DNA of 64,000 bases from Holophagales bacterium. GTDB lineage: Bacteria > Acidobacteriota > Thermoanaerobaculia > UBA5066. Made by a program: the position numbers and the translations under genes. The stretch covers positions 620,001 through 684,000 of the forward strand of contig JADKBZ010000001.1 in NCBI GenBank assembly GCA_016714815.1, read 5' to 3'. Numbering within the stretch: position 1 is the stretch's first letter; each line of letters opens with the position of its first letter. The notes below the pieces were generated by a model. The model made no database searches, had not been told where the DNA came from, and saw only the letters and a list, made by a program, of their open reading frames with translations. Shown here in pieces: positions 28,409-36,982 of the stretch.

Positions 28409-29430
28409 CCGGGCTCGTCCGGATCGACGGGTCCATGGGAGAAGGGGGCGGCCAGGTTCTCCGGACCGCCCTCGCCCTCTCCCTGACGACCCGCCGGCCC
28501 GTCGAAGTGACGAGGATCCGCGCGGGCCGCACGAAGCCGGGCCTCATGCGCCAGCACCTGACGGCCGTCCAGGCCGCGGCGGCCGTCGGCTCGGGGCACG
28601 TGACCGGAGCGGAAATCGGCTCGACGTCGCTGAGGTTCGAGCCGGGGACGATCCGCTCCGGCGCCTTCGAGTTCTCGGTCGGAACGGCCGGCTCGACGAC
28701 GCTCGTTCTCCAGACGATCCTCCCGGCGCTCCTGACGGCCGGGGGGCCGAGCTCGGTCCGCCTCCGGGGCGGGACGCACAACCCGATGGCGCCCCCCTTC
28801 GATTTCCTGGTGAAAGCGTTCCTTCCGCTTCTCGGGCGGATGGGGGCTCGCGTCGAGGCGGAGCTCGTCCGTCCCGGGTTCTACCCGGCGGGCGGAGGCG
28901 AGTGCCTCGTGACGGTGAGGCCCGTTCCGCGCCTCGCGCCGCTCGAGCTCCTCGCGCGCGGCGAGGTGCGGCGGCGCCGCGCGCGAGCGGTCGTCTCGAA
29001 GCTCTCGCGGGAGATCGCGACACGCGAGCTCTCGATCGTCTCGCGTCTCCTCGGCTGGGAGGCGGAGTGCCTCGAGGCGGTCTCCGTCGACTCCGCCGGG
29101 CCGGGGAACGTCCTCTCCCTGGAGATGGCGAGCGACGGGCTCACCGAGCTCTTTACCGGCTTCGGCGAGAGGGGCGTCTCCGCCGAGGCGGTGGCCGAGC
29201 GGGTGGCGCGCGAGGTTCGCGGCTACCTCGCCTCGGGCGTTCCCGTCGGCGAGCACCTCGCCGACCAGCTCCTCCTTCCGATGGCTCTCGCGGGCTCGGG
29301 CGCCTTCCTCACGGCTCCGCTCTCCCGCCACGCCACGACGAACATCCAGGTGGTCCAGGCGTTCCTGCCGGTCCGGTTCGACGTGGAGGCAGACGAGAAG
29401 GGGAACTGCGTCGTGAGAGTCATGAAATAG
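28405..29430 (+). CDS. rtcA: RtcA, RNA 3'-terminal phosphate cyclase
   Basis: The 341-residue enzyme converts RNA 3'-phosphate ends to 2',3'-cyclic phosphates through an enzyme-AMP intermediate. Family motifs are GSMGEGGGQVLRTALALS, KPGLMRQHLTAVQA, RGGTHNPMAPPFD and RPGFYPAGGGE. The adenylylated histidine is His309 in LSRHATTN, the same number as in E. coli. The start overlaps rtcB by 4 bp, so ligase and cyclase are translated together. Length is normal and no key residue is missing. Confidence 0.97.
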
Positions 29431-29449
29431 AGGAGAAGGAGGAGCCGAC

Positions 29450-30133
29450 ATGCACGGCCGCGCGACGCTGGACCGAATCCTCCGCCTGCACCGAGCGAGC
29501 TACGACCTGCTTCACTGGGTGAGCAAGAGTCTCGACTCGGGCGGCCTCTCGTTTGCCACGGTTCATCGCAACATGAGCGCGGGAGACGCGGCGGCCGATT
29601 GGCTGACCCAGAACTACGGAAGCCTACCGCCCGCCTGCCGGCCGGCGCTCGAAGACGTGCGCGCCTTGGGCTTCCTGCTCGCCTCGTACCTCTCGACCTC
29701 GTTCGAGCTGCCGAGACGCCCCGTGCCGTACCTGGTCACCTCCTGTTGCTGCGAGTGCTGCGGCTACCTCGCGTCGGGCCGACGACTCGTCGTCCGCACC
29801 CCGTCCGCCAAGGACGTGGGCCAGGCTCATCGGCTGAAGACGATCTGGCTCAAGGAGCTCGCCGCCGAGTCGGGGATCGACTTCGATACCGACGTCGAGC
29901 GCGCGTTCTTCTCGGATCGACACCTCTCGCACGAACTGGCATTCGTCGCTTACGCGGCAGAGCTGATCCGGCGTTCCGAATTCGCATCCCAAGGCCACGC
30001 CGTCCTCGCGCTCTGGCGTTCGATCGCCTGGAAGGGCGGCCACCCGATCAAGGGGTTCGCTCTCACGAGTGATCGAGTTCTCGAGGCGCAGCAGGCGACA
30101 ATCCATGGGCTACGAACGGCAGCCGGGCTCTAA
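29450..30133 (+). CDS. Unrecognised Cys-rich protein at the end of the RNA-repair operon
   Basis: The 227-residue protein begins 19 bp after rtcA with a strong AAGGAGGAG, so it very probably belongs to the same sigma-54-controlled message. I do not recognise the family. It is mostly helical (TLDRILRLHRASYDLLHWV, DAAADWLTQNYGSL) with no signal peptide or membrane segment. A compact cysteine cluster TSCCCECCGY near residues 98-107 holds five Cys in seven residues and could bind zinc or a metal cluster. The following RLVVRTPSAKD could form a beta hairpin, and RRSEFASQGHAVLALWRS lies near the C-terminus. Its place suggests a helper in RNA healing or in sensing damage, but this rests only on position. 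Confidence 0.75.
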   Translation: MHGRATLDRILRLHRASYDLLHWVSKSLDSGGLSFATVHRNMSAGDAAADWLTQNYGSLPPACRPALEDVRALGFLLASYLSTSFELPRRPVPYLVTSCCCECCGYLASGRRLVVRTPSAKDVGQAHRLKTIWLKELAAESGIDFDTDVERAFFSDRHLSHELAFVAYAAELIRRSEFASQGHAVLALWRSIAWKGGHPIKGFALTSDRVLEAQQATIHGLRTAAGL

Positions 30134-30149
30134 GTCACGGCGTTGACAC

Positions 30150-30298
30150 CCGCTCGGGTAGAGCCACGCGGGGAGGCGGTCGGTCCGTTCCAGCGTCCCG
30201 CCTGAGCGGTGGACCCGCAGGAAGACCTCCTGAAGGAGATCGTCCGCATACGCGGGATCGCGGACGCGACTGGCGATAAGAGAACGCAGCGTCGGAAC
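30150..30298 (-). pseudogene. Fragment of an ECF sigma factor (region 2 only)
   Basis: Read on the minus strand from 30298, the sequence gives LIASRVRDPAYADDLLQEVF and then LRVHRSGGTLERTDRLPAWLY. This is region 2 of a SigZ-like ECF sigma factor including the core-binding DDLLQEVFLRV. The match stops abruptly before the -10-recognition end. No region 4 follows, there is no start codon, and the sequence just upstream fits another frame. It is a gene relic between the RNA-repair operon and the next outer-membrane gene. Confidence 0.65.
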
Positions 30299-30377
30299 GC
30301 CCTGGCCGCGCCGGGAAGCACCCCTTCGAGGAGCGCCTCGTCCGCCGCGGCCAGGGTAGAGGGGGCTGGCGCCGCCG

Positions 30378-31046
30378 TCAGAACGAGACGGTCACTCCGA
30401 GCCGGACCTGGCCCTGGACGAGTCCGCTCGAGCAGCCGTCGTCGTCGTGGCAGCGGTGGTGGCTGTCGTCGTCGTCGTCATCGTCGTCGAACCGGGTGTC
30501 GCCGGTATCGGTCCAGAAGCCGCGCCCTTCGAAGCGGACGGCGACGTGGGACGAGAGCGGGATCTTCACTCCTCCTCCGAAGCTGGTGGAGAAACGACGT
30601 GTGCCCGAGTTGAAGCCGTCCTGCGGGTCGAGGTCGGCGATGCCGATCGAGCCGACGATGAACGGGGAGACGCTCTTCGTCTTCCACTGGTAGAGCGCGC
30701 CGACGTGGTAGTAGTCGATGTCGAGGTCGAACTGCTGCTCGGTGGGGCCGAAGAGGGTGCTGCTGCCGAGGCCGGTGCGCTGGTGGTCGAAGAGAAGCTC
30801 GATCTGCAGGTGGTTGCTCACGGGTATGTCGACGACCAGGCCGAGCGAGTGCCCTTCCTCGAGGTCGGCGTCGCGATCCAGGGTCGTCGTGTCCTCGGCC
30901 CGGATCTCGCCGCCCCAGCGGAAGCCGACGGTCGGGGTGATCTCGATGACGGGCTGTGCGCTCGCTCCGAGCGCTCCCCCGAAGAGAACGATCGCCGCGG
31001 CGAGCGTGGCGAGGCGGGAAACGCGGGTCTGGTTGACGGGTGTCAT
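30378..31046 (-). CDS. Outer-membrane beta-barrel protein with Asp/His-rich loop
   Basis: A 222-residue secreted protein with a signal peptide (LATLAAAIVLFGGALGASAQ). It has strand pairs typical of small barrels (ITPTVGFRWGGEI, LQIELLFDHQ, FDLDIDYYHVGALYQWK) and ends GQVRLGVTVSF with the terminal Phe. Near the C-terminus a loop carries eight consecutive Asp followed by SHHRCHDDDGC, a likely metal-binding surface encoded by a GTC repeat tract. The ATG at 31046, with AAGGAGGACC before it, is preferred over the longer frame because the signal peptide starts there. The role is unknown. Confidence 0.77.
   Translation of the reverse strand: MTPVNQTRVSRLATLAAAIVLFGGALGASAQPVIEITPTVGFRWGGEIRAEDTTTLDRDADLEEGHSLGLVVDIPVSNHLQIELLFDHQRTGLGSSTLFGPTEQQFDLDIDYYHVGALYQWKTKSVSPFIVGSIGIADLDPQDGFNSGTRRFSTSFGGGVKIPLSSHVAVRFEGRGFWTDTGDTRFDDDDDDDDSHHRCHDDDGCSSGLVQGQVRLGVTVSF
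30465..30489. repeat. GTC trinucleotide tract coding for poly-Asp
   Basis: A run of GTC triplets with one CAT/ATC interruption encodes the Asp run of the minus-strand barrel protein. Such tracts change length by replication slippage, so the loop length may vary between strains. Confidence 0.85.
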
Positions 31047-31243
31047 GTCGAGTGGTCCTCCTTGCCTTCCTGTGTGCCGTGGCGGCTTCCGGCGACCGGC
31101 GCCCCCGGCACGCTCACAAGATCGGCGCCGCGGGCGGCAGGCGCTTGACCGAACGGTGATCTCCGCGTGACCACTGCGTGAGGAATGCAAACCGGGCCTT
31201 CCGGGGCCCGAATAGCGCCAGGTTCCGCGGTAGCATCCCCGCC

Positions 31244-32455
31244 GTGAAACGCGGCGCCGGCCCGCAGTCCCGCGGCCCGAGGGACTCGCGCCACCGCTCG
31301 GTGGCGTTGCTCGCCCTCCTCGCCCTCGTGCCGGCGGGAGAGCGCACGGCCCGGGCGGCGGACGAGCCGCGGTCGTTCGTCCTCACGTTCTCCAACCCGG
31401 GCGCGCGCAGCCTCGCGTTCGGCGGCGCCTTCGCGCCGCTCGCGGACGACGCGACCGCCGCGTACGCGAACCCGGCCGGGCTCGTCCAGCTGCTGCGGCC
31501 CGAGGTATCGCTCGAGTTGCGCGTCAGCGGGTCGCTCGAGGACGACGGGTCCGGCGAGGCGACGGTGAGCCGAGCCAACGGGGTCTCGTTCTTCTCCGTG
31601 GTCTACCCGATGCACCGGCTCTCGCTCGCGCTCTACGGGCAGCAGCTCGCGGGAGTCGACGTCGAGGTCGCCGACGAGAAGAGCTCGAGCCTCACCGGCT
31701 GGACGGGCCGACAGGCGCCGGCGGGGGAGCGGCTCTCCGGCCTCGAGGTCTGGCGTGTCGGCCTGTCCGGCGCGTTCCGCTTGCGCGACAACCTGAGCTT
31801 CGGGCTCGGCGTCTCCTATTTCGACGGCACCGCGGAGCTGGCCCCGAGCGGCAGCCCCTCCGCGAGCGCGAGGAGCGTCGACAGCAACGACTGGACGCTC
31901 AACACCGGGGCGCTCTGGAACCCCTCGGAGCAGGTGCGGCTCGGAGCCTTCTACCGCCAGGGGCCCAGCCTCTCGCTCGGAACGCTGCCAGACGCGCCCT
32001 GCGGGAGGCCGGAGTGTCCGGAGCGCTCGCTCCGGCTCCCCGACACGTTCGGCGCCGGCGCCGCCCTCCGCTCGTCCGGCGGCGCTCTCACGGTCGCGTT
32101 CGAGTGGGACCGCGTCCGCTACTCGAGCCTCGTCGCGGGCCTCTCCGCCGCGGCGCTCGGCACCGACCAGCTCACCCTGTCGGACGCGAACGAGTTCCAC
32201 GTCGGCGCCGAATACGCGTTCCTGCGCGTCGACCCCGTGATCGCGGTGCGCGTCGGTGCGTGGCTCGACCCCGACCACGCCCTCTGCGGCGATTCGACGG
32301 ATTCGCCGTACCCGTGCGCGGCCGGTGAGCGATCCGACGAGGTCCACGTCACACTCGGCTTCGGCCTGGCCTTTCGCCGCTTCCAGCTCGACCTCGCGGT
32401 CGACGGCTCCCGCTCCCAGGTGACGTCGTCGATCTCCGGGATCTTCAGCTTCTAG
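31244..32455 (+). CDS. OmpP1/FadL/TodX-like outer-membrane protein
   Basis: The 403-residue protein has a signal peptide (SVALLALLALVPAGERTARA) and the typical opening of FadL-type channels, FSNPGARSLAFGGAFAPLADD followed by ATAAYANPAGLV. Repeated barrel strands follow and it ends SGIFSF, with the barrel-assembly Phe. Proteins of this type take up hydrophobic compounds through the outer membrane. I chose the GTG at 31244 because the charged N-region and hydrophobic core follow at once. Its TAG stop lies exactly at the left border of an IS630 element, whose first base supplies the G of the stop codon. Confidence 0.82.
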   Translation: MKRGAGPQSRGPRDSRHRSVALLALLALVPAGERTARAADEPRSFVLTFSNPGARSLAFGGAFAPLADDATAAYANPAGLVQLLRPEVSLELRVSGSLEDDGSGEATVSRANGVSFFSVVYPMHRLSLALYGQQLAGVDVEVADEKSSSLTGWTGRQAPAGERLSGLEVWRVGLSGAFRLRDNLSFGLGVSYFDGTAELAPSGSPSASARSVDSNDWTLNTGALWNPSEQVRLGAFYRQGPSLSLGTLPDAPCGRPECPERSLRLPDTFGAGAALRSSGGALTVAFEWDRVRYSSLVAGLSAAALGTDQLTLSDANEFHVGAEYAFLRVDPVIAVRVGAWLDPDHALCGDSTDSPYPCAAGERSDEVHVTLGFGLAFRRFQLDLAVDGSRSQVTSSISGIFSF

Positions 32456-32464
32456 TGGTCCCCG

Positions 32465-33440
32465 TCATACAGACGTGATCTTATTCAGCGTTGCGCGGGC
32501 TCGCTTGACCTTCTCCAGGATGTCGCAGGCTCTGGCGGTCCACACACGGCCGCGGATCGTTGTTGTGAGCGTCCAGATAGGCGTGAATGGCGCCGACAAG
32601 ATCCCTCCACGGACGAGAAGGCGGCGCGACGCAGGGCCTTCTCAGGAGGTCTCGGAACCTCTCGACCATGTTCCACCGGGCGCGGGGGGGGGGGGGGGGC
32701 GGGGGGGGGGGGGGGGGGGCCCGGGGGGGGGGGGGCGGGGGGGGGCGGGGGCTCGCGGTCGAGCGCCGCAGGAAGGCGAGCCAACTCCTGATGTCGATGC
32801 CGCGGCATGCAGACGCCAATGACGTGACCAGTGCTGACGTTGAGCGCGGCGAAGAGAGTGGTCGTGCCGTGCCTCTTGTAGTCGTGGGTCATCGTTCCGC
32901 AGGGGCCGCGCGCGGGGGCAGACCGGGCTGGGTGCGGTCGAGTGCCTGGATCTGGCTCTTCTCGTCGGCGCAGAAGACGACCGCATGCTCGGGAGGGTGC
33001 AGGTCCAGGCCCATCTCTTCGAGCTTCTCGGCAAAGGAGCGGATCGTTGCTGACCTTGAACGTTTTGAAGAGGTGGGGCTTGAGTCCATGAGCACGCCAG
33101 ATGCGGCCGATCGTCGCCTCGCTAACGCCGGTCGCCCTGGCCATCGTGGTGCGGCTCCAGTGAGTCTGGCCCGGAGGCGTCCCCGTCGTCGTCTTGCGGA
33201 CGATCGCTGCGACCTTGGCCCGCAGTCTTCTTCCTTCGCCCGGGGCGCGCCCCGCCTTCTCGATACCGGCAGCGGCCCGCGCCCCCGGGCGAGACGCAGC
33301 TTCTTCGCGATCTCACGATTCTCGACTCCGTCGCCGGCGAGCAGAACAACGCTCGCCCGAGCCCCAGGGCGGACCGGGTGCGGGCGCGGACAGTCTCTCA
33401 AAGTCTGGCGCTGCTCCGGGGCCAGGTTGATCTCGCGCAC
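32465..33440 (-). pseudogene. IS630-type DDE transposase, frameshifted
   Basis: Pieces of one transposase appear in different minus-strand frames. The N-terminal helix-turn-helix reads ASVVLLAGDGVENREIAKKL near 33360. The middle reads MARATGVSEATIGRIWRAHG near 33140 and VVFCADEKSQIQALDRTQPG near 32975, the first catalytic Asp-Glu-Lys region. Then come THDYKRHGTTTLFAALNVST and the C-terminal LVGAIHAYLDAHNNDP, ending ILEKVKRARATLNKITSV at 32465. The part with the second catalytic Asp is replaced by the poly-G tract at 32684-32751. The GTG at 33440 is the old start. It cannot give an active enzyme as read. Confidence 0.85.
32684..32751. repeat. Near-homopolymeric poly-G tract
   Basis: Of 68 bases nearly all are G, with only seven C. 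It falls inside the transposase gene where about 30-40 codons of conserved sequence should be. The tract has the look of a sequencing or gap-filling artefact (poly-G from two-colour chemistry or a collapsed repeat) rather than coding DNA. Confidence 0.85.
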
Positions 33441-33515
33441 GTCGAATGGCCGCTTCCTCCCCGGAAAAGATACCGGGTCGGAGCGGATAAGTTCACGGAA
33501 ATGCGACGGGGACCA

Positions 33516-34586
33516 CTAGGAGTCCGTCCGGGTAGGTGCTTTTCGCTGCCCGGACTTGGGGGCGCCGGGGGGCGGCGAGGTGCGCTCCCCGGGAGCAGGC
33601 GCCTGCGCCGCAAGGTGGCGGCCGAGGAACCAGTTGCCCGGCACCGGGCGGCCGTCCGCGCCGTCTCGGACGAGCCCCAGCCCACGGAGACGAGCGAGGT
33701 GTACCGGGGAAGGCGGGGGGCTGGTTTCGATCCCGGCGGAGAGGCCGGCCAGCAGCTCGCGGTCGGCGGATTCGAGGAGGCCGAGGTCGACGTCGCAGAG
33801 GTGGGTCACGGTCGGATCGCGAGCGAGGCGCTCGCAGGCCTGGGCCGCGTCGCCCGTCTCGACCGCGCGCTTGGCCGCGAGCTGGAGGAGGAACGGGTGC
33901 CCGCCGCAGCGCGACGCGAGCAGCCGGACCGCGGCCTCGGGAAGCTCGGGCCTCCTCTCAGGAGGAAGGTTCTCCTGGAGAAGGAGGGCGCGGGATTCGC
34001 CGGCGTCGAACGGTCCGAGCCACGCGGGAGTGCCGAAGGCCGCGAGCAGGCCGGCACCGGGGCCGCTCCCGGCGGTAGCGGCGAGGCGCACCGAGGACGC
34101 CAGGACGACCCGCGCACCGGACGCGGTCAGCGCCCGCTCGAGCGGTACGGCGAGGTCCGGCTCGCGGCTCAGGAGGCCGAACAGGTCCTCGGTCTCGTCG
34201 CAGAGGAGGAGGAGCTTCCGGCCTCGTTCACGGAGCGCGCCCGCGAGGTCGGCGATCGTCTCCGCCGCCGGGCCGGGCGGCGGCGGCGCGACGCCCGCCT
34301 CCGCGAGCCGCGACTCGGCGTCGAGGAGGGCGTCGTGGAAGCCGAGGTCGAGCTCGTCGGGCTCGTCCGACCCCTGCAGGTCCCAGACGACCGGCACGAC
34401 GCTTCCGCCCGGCGTCTCGAACGCGAGCTGCTCGATCTGGCGCAGGAGCGAGGTCTTGCCGACGCGGCGCATCCCGACGATCCAGTGACGGTCGCGCGAG
34501 CCCTCGAGCGCTTCTCGGAGCAGAGCGGGCCGCCCGTAGAAACGGTCGCCCCGCACCCACTGACCGACGACGTACGGGATGCTCAC
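33516..34586 (-). CDS. P-loop (STAND/AAA-type) ATPase, third of three in the operon
   Basis: The 356-residue protein is a stand-alone ATPase module. It begins VSIPYVVGQWVRGDRFYGR, then Walker A GMRRVGKTS near residue 37, Walker B LLLLCDETEDLFG, and a sensor-like VVLASSVRLAAT with a helical lid. The GTG at 34586 overlaps the previous gene's TGA (GTGA). The opening GDRFYGR and Walker A context closely resemble those of the two upstream genes, which points to tandem duplication. There is no membrane segment or effector domain, so it may be a regulatory partner of the other two. The stop codon lies at the IS630 border. Confidence 0.8.
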   Translation of the reverse strand: MSIPYVVGQWVRGDRFYGRPALLREALEGSRDRHWIVGMRRVGKTSLLRQIEQLAFETPGGSVVPVVWDLQGSDEPDELDLGFHDALLDAESRLAEAGVAPPPPGPAAETIADLAGALRERGRKLLLLCDETEDLFGLLSREPDLAVPLERALTASGARVVLASSVRLAATAGSGPGAGLLAAFGTPAWLGPFDAGESRALLLQENLPPERRPELPEAAVRLLASRCGGHPFLLQLAAKRAVETGDAAQACERLARDPTVTHLCDVDLGLLESADRELLAGLSAGIETSPPPSPVHLARLRGLGLVRDGADGRPVPGNWFLGRHLAAQAPAPGERTSPPPGAPKSGQRKAPTRTDS

Positions 34587-36982
34587 TCGAGGCCCTCGCC
34601 GGCGATCGCCTCCACGTCGGCGAGCGTGATCGTGCCGCGCCCCTCCAGGTGGAGGCGGCCGACGAGCGCGACGCACGCCCTCTGGATCCGGTACGGTCGG
34701 CAGCCGGTCACGTCCAGCAGCCTCTGGAGAGCGGCGTCCTCGATTCGGAACACCCCTTCGATCGGACGGCGCACGAGCTTCTCGGCGGCGGGGCGGTCGA
34801 GCGGAGCGACCTCGATCTCCTCGAAGAAGTTGTACCAGGGCGACCCGGCGCGCTCCCACTGCTTGCGGATCTCGACGCCGGAGACGACCGCCACGAGGCT
34901 CTCGGAGAAGGCGCGCATGAAGAGGCTGCGCAGCCGCTGGTTGACCTTCGGGTCATAGGAGTTGAGCTCGTCCACTTCGTCGATCAGGAGGACGAGCTTC
35001 ACCCGCTTCGCCGTACGCCGCGCGAGAGCGTCTATCACCGCGCGCAGGTCGCGGACGAGCTCGTGGTGGCTGTAGCCGGCGGCTTGAGAGGCGGCCGGGT
35101 CGACGCAGCCGGGAGGGAGGAGCGGTCCCACCTCGTCGAGGATCGCGATCATCAGCGCGCCGAAGAACCGCTCCTCGGTGACCCCCTGGAGGTCGACGAG
35201 GACGGGATGGAACGCGAAGTCGGGGTCGTCGAGGCCTTCGAGCCGACGCTTCAGGTGGTGGAGCAGCGAGGTCTTTCCGATGCGGCGCTCGCCGTAGAGA
35301 AGCAGGCTGTTGTTGTGAATCGTCTGGAGGACGCGGTCGATGAGCGGCTCGCGCCCGAAGAAGAGCCGCTCGTCGAGGACCGGCGCGCCGGCGACGTAGG
35401 GGTTGAACTTCCGCCGCAGGCGGCGGCGCCGCCGCAACGTCCGGCTGGCGGCGACGGCGCCCAGCCCGGCCAGCGGCAGGGCGCCGAGGAGCGAAAGAAA
35501 CCAGGGAGAGCGCGTCCAGGGTCGCTCGTAGAGGACGGTGTACTCGGCGCTCGAGGAGAGGCCCTCCGAGTCGGTGGCGGTGACGCGGAAGGTCGTGAGG
35601 CCCGGCGAAAGCCACAACGTCGACGAGAACTCCGTGAGGACGAAGTCGCCGACCTCCTGGCCCGCGGTGCGGGCGGGGGCTGCGGCGCCCGGACCGTCGC
35701 CGACGACGATCTTCACGGTGGAGCGGTCGAACGCCACGCCCGCGAGGCGGAACTCCGGCTCGTCCACGAGCTGGGCCCGGGTGCCGTCGGGGAGGTTCTC
35801 GCGCTGGTCCGCGAAGCGGATCGCGGGGGGGAGGTTCCCGCCGGGACGGGCGCCGAGGAGCTGCCGGCCGATCTCGCCGTAGGCGCGGCGCACGGCGGCG
35901 CGCGCGGGCTGGCTCGCGGCGTCGAGCGCGAGGGCGCGGTTCGCGGCGGCCAGCGCCCGCTCGTGGCGGCCCGCGGTGTGCTCGGCGTCCGCTTCCGCTA
36001 TGGCGCGGGCCACGCCGTCGCGCAGCTCGGCGACGCGGCGAGCCGCGAGAAGGCGTTCCAGGAGCGCCGCCGCCTCGCGGTTTCCGGGTTCGAGCGCGAG
36101 CGCCGGCTGGAGGCGATCGAGCGCCTCGGCGGTGCGTCCGGCATCGGCCAGCGTGCGAGCCGCCGCGAGGGCCTCACCGACCGCGGGGCCGCGCGAGCCG
36201 CGGGCGGGGCCGAGGGCCGAGAGGATTCCGTCCTCGGCGCGCTGCAAGAGCCCTTCGGGGTCGGCGCCCGGCCGGAGCGCGAGCGCCTGTCGCACGAGGC
36301 TCGCCGCCTCCGCGAAGCGCCCGCCGTCGAGCGCGACGCGGGCCGACGACACGAGCGAGGCGGCCTGCGCGACGTCCTGGCGCTCGCGCTCGCGGCGGTC
36401 CACGTCTTTGCGGAGCCGGGCCGCCCGCGCAACCGCTTCGGTGTGCTCGGGGGCGACCGCGAGGGCGCGGTCCAGCGCGTCGAGGGCCTCGGCGGGCTTT
36501 CCCTCTCTCTCGAGCGACTCGGCCTCCTTCAGCGCCTGCGAGACGATCGTCGCGATCCGTTCCGCCTCGCCCTGGCCCGTGCTCGCGCGGGCCTCGTTCG
36601 TGAGCTCTCGGTAGCGCGTCAGCTCGGCCAGGTCGTCGGCCGAGCGGGCGATGGCGCCGAGCTGCACCTCCGTCTGGAACGCCTGCTCAGCGGCCTCGAG
36701 CTCCCCGAGGTGGTAGTAGGCGATGCCGAGCTTGAAGTAGGGGAAATAGGCGACGACCCGCATGCCATAGGAGCGCTCGCGCGATCCCGAGTCGCCCTTC
36801 GCCTCGATCGCGCCGTTCAGCTCGGCCACCGCCGTCCGCCAGTCGCGGGTGGCGAGCGCCTTCTCGGCGCGTGCGTAGTGCTCGTACCAGCGGTCCGCCC
36901 GGGCGGGCGCGGCGAGGAGGACGAGCGTGAGCGCGACGAGGGCCGCCGCGAGACGCGGCGTTCGGGACATGGACGCGCTCAC
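34583..36982 (-). CDS. Transmembrane TPR protein fused to a cytoplasmic STAND-type ATPase
   Basis: About 799 residues. A signal peptide or anchor (LAAALVALTLVLLAAPARA) is followed by TPR-like repeats (WYEHYARAEKALATRDWRTA, KLGIAYYHLGELEAAEQAF) up to about residue 330. An Ig-like region (ITDSEG-type, TFRVTATDSEGLSSSAEY) and one membrane helix near residue 490-512 (WFLSLLGALPLAGLGAVAA) follow. The cytoplasmic ATPase has LFFGREPLIDRVL, Walker A GERRIGKTS near 563 and Walker B LVLLIDEVDELNSY. The layout is a receptor: TPRs outside, ATPase inside. The GTG at 36982 overlaps the upstream stop (GTGA); an ATG at 36970 is the alternative. I know no characterised protein with this exact order. Confidence 0.8.
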   Translation of the reverse strand: MSASMSRTPRLAAALVALTLVLLAAPARADRWYEHYARAEKALATRDWRTAVAELNGAIEAKGDSGSRERSYGMRVVAYFPYFKLGIAYYHLGELEAAEQAFQTEVQLGAIARSADDLAELTRYRELTNEARASTGQGEAERIATIVSQALKEAESLEREGKPAEALDALDRALAVAPEHTEAVARAARLRKDVDRRERERQDVAQAASLVSSARVALDGGRFAEAASLVRQALALRPGADPEGLLQRAEDGILSALGPARGSRGPAVGEALAAARTLADAGRTAEALDRLQPALALEPGNREAAALLERLLAARRVAELRDGVARAIAEADAEHTAGRHERALAAANRALALDAASQPARAAVRRAYGEIGRQLLGARPGGNLPPAIRFADQRENLPDGTRAQLVDEPEFRLAGVAFDRSTVKIVVGDGPGAAAPARTAGQEVGDFVLTEFSSTLWLSPGLTTFRVTATDSEGLSSSAEYTVLYERPWTRSPWFLSLLGALPLAGLGAVAASRTLRRRRRLRRKFNPYVAGAPVLDERLFFGREPLIDRVLQTIHNNSLLLYGERRIGKTSLLHHLKRRLEGLDDPDFAFHPVLVDLQGVTEERFFGALMIAILDEVGPLLPPGCVDPAASQAAGYSHHELVRDLRAVIDALARRTAKRVKLVLLIDEVDELNSYDPKVNQRLRSLFMRAFSESLVAVVSGVEIRKQWERAGSPWYNFFEEIEVAPLDRPAAEKLVRRPIEGVFRIEDAALQRLLDVTGCRPYRIQRACVALVGRLHLEGRGTITLADVEAIAGEGLE

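Larger units (their letters stand above)
32455..33516. mobile_element. IS630-family insertion sequence, decayed
   Basis: The element is bounded by perfect 12-bp terminal inverted repeats, GTGGTCCCCGTC at 32455-32466 and its complement at 33505-33516, each flanked by the TA duplication that IS630/Tc1 elements generate (32453-32454 and 33517-33518). It holds one minus-strand transposase gene broken by frameshifts and by a poly-G tract. It inserted in the CTAG shared by two convergent stop codons, so neither flanking gene was damaged. Confidence 0.87.
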
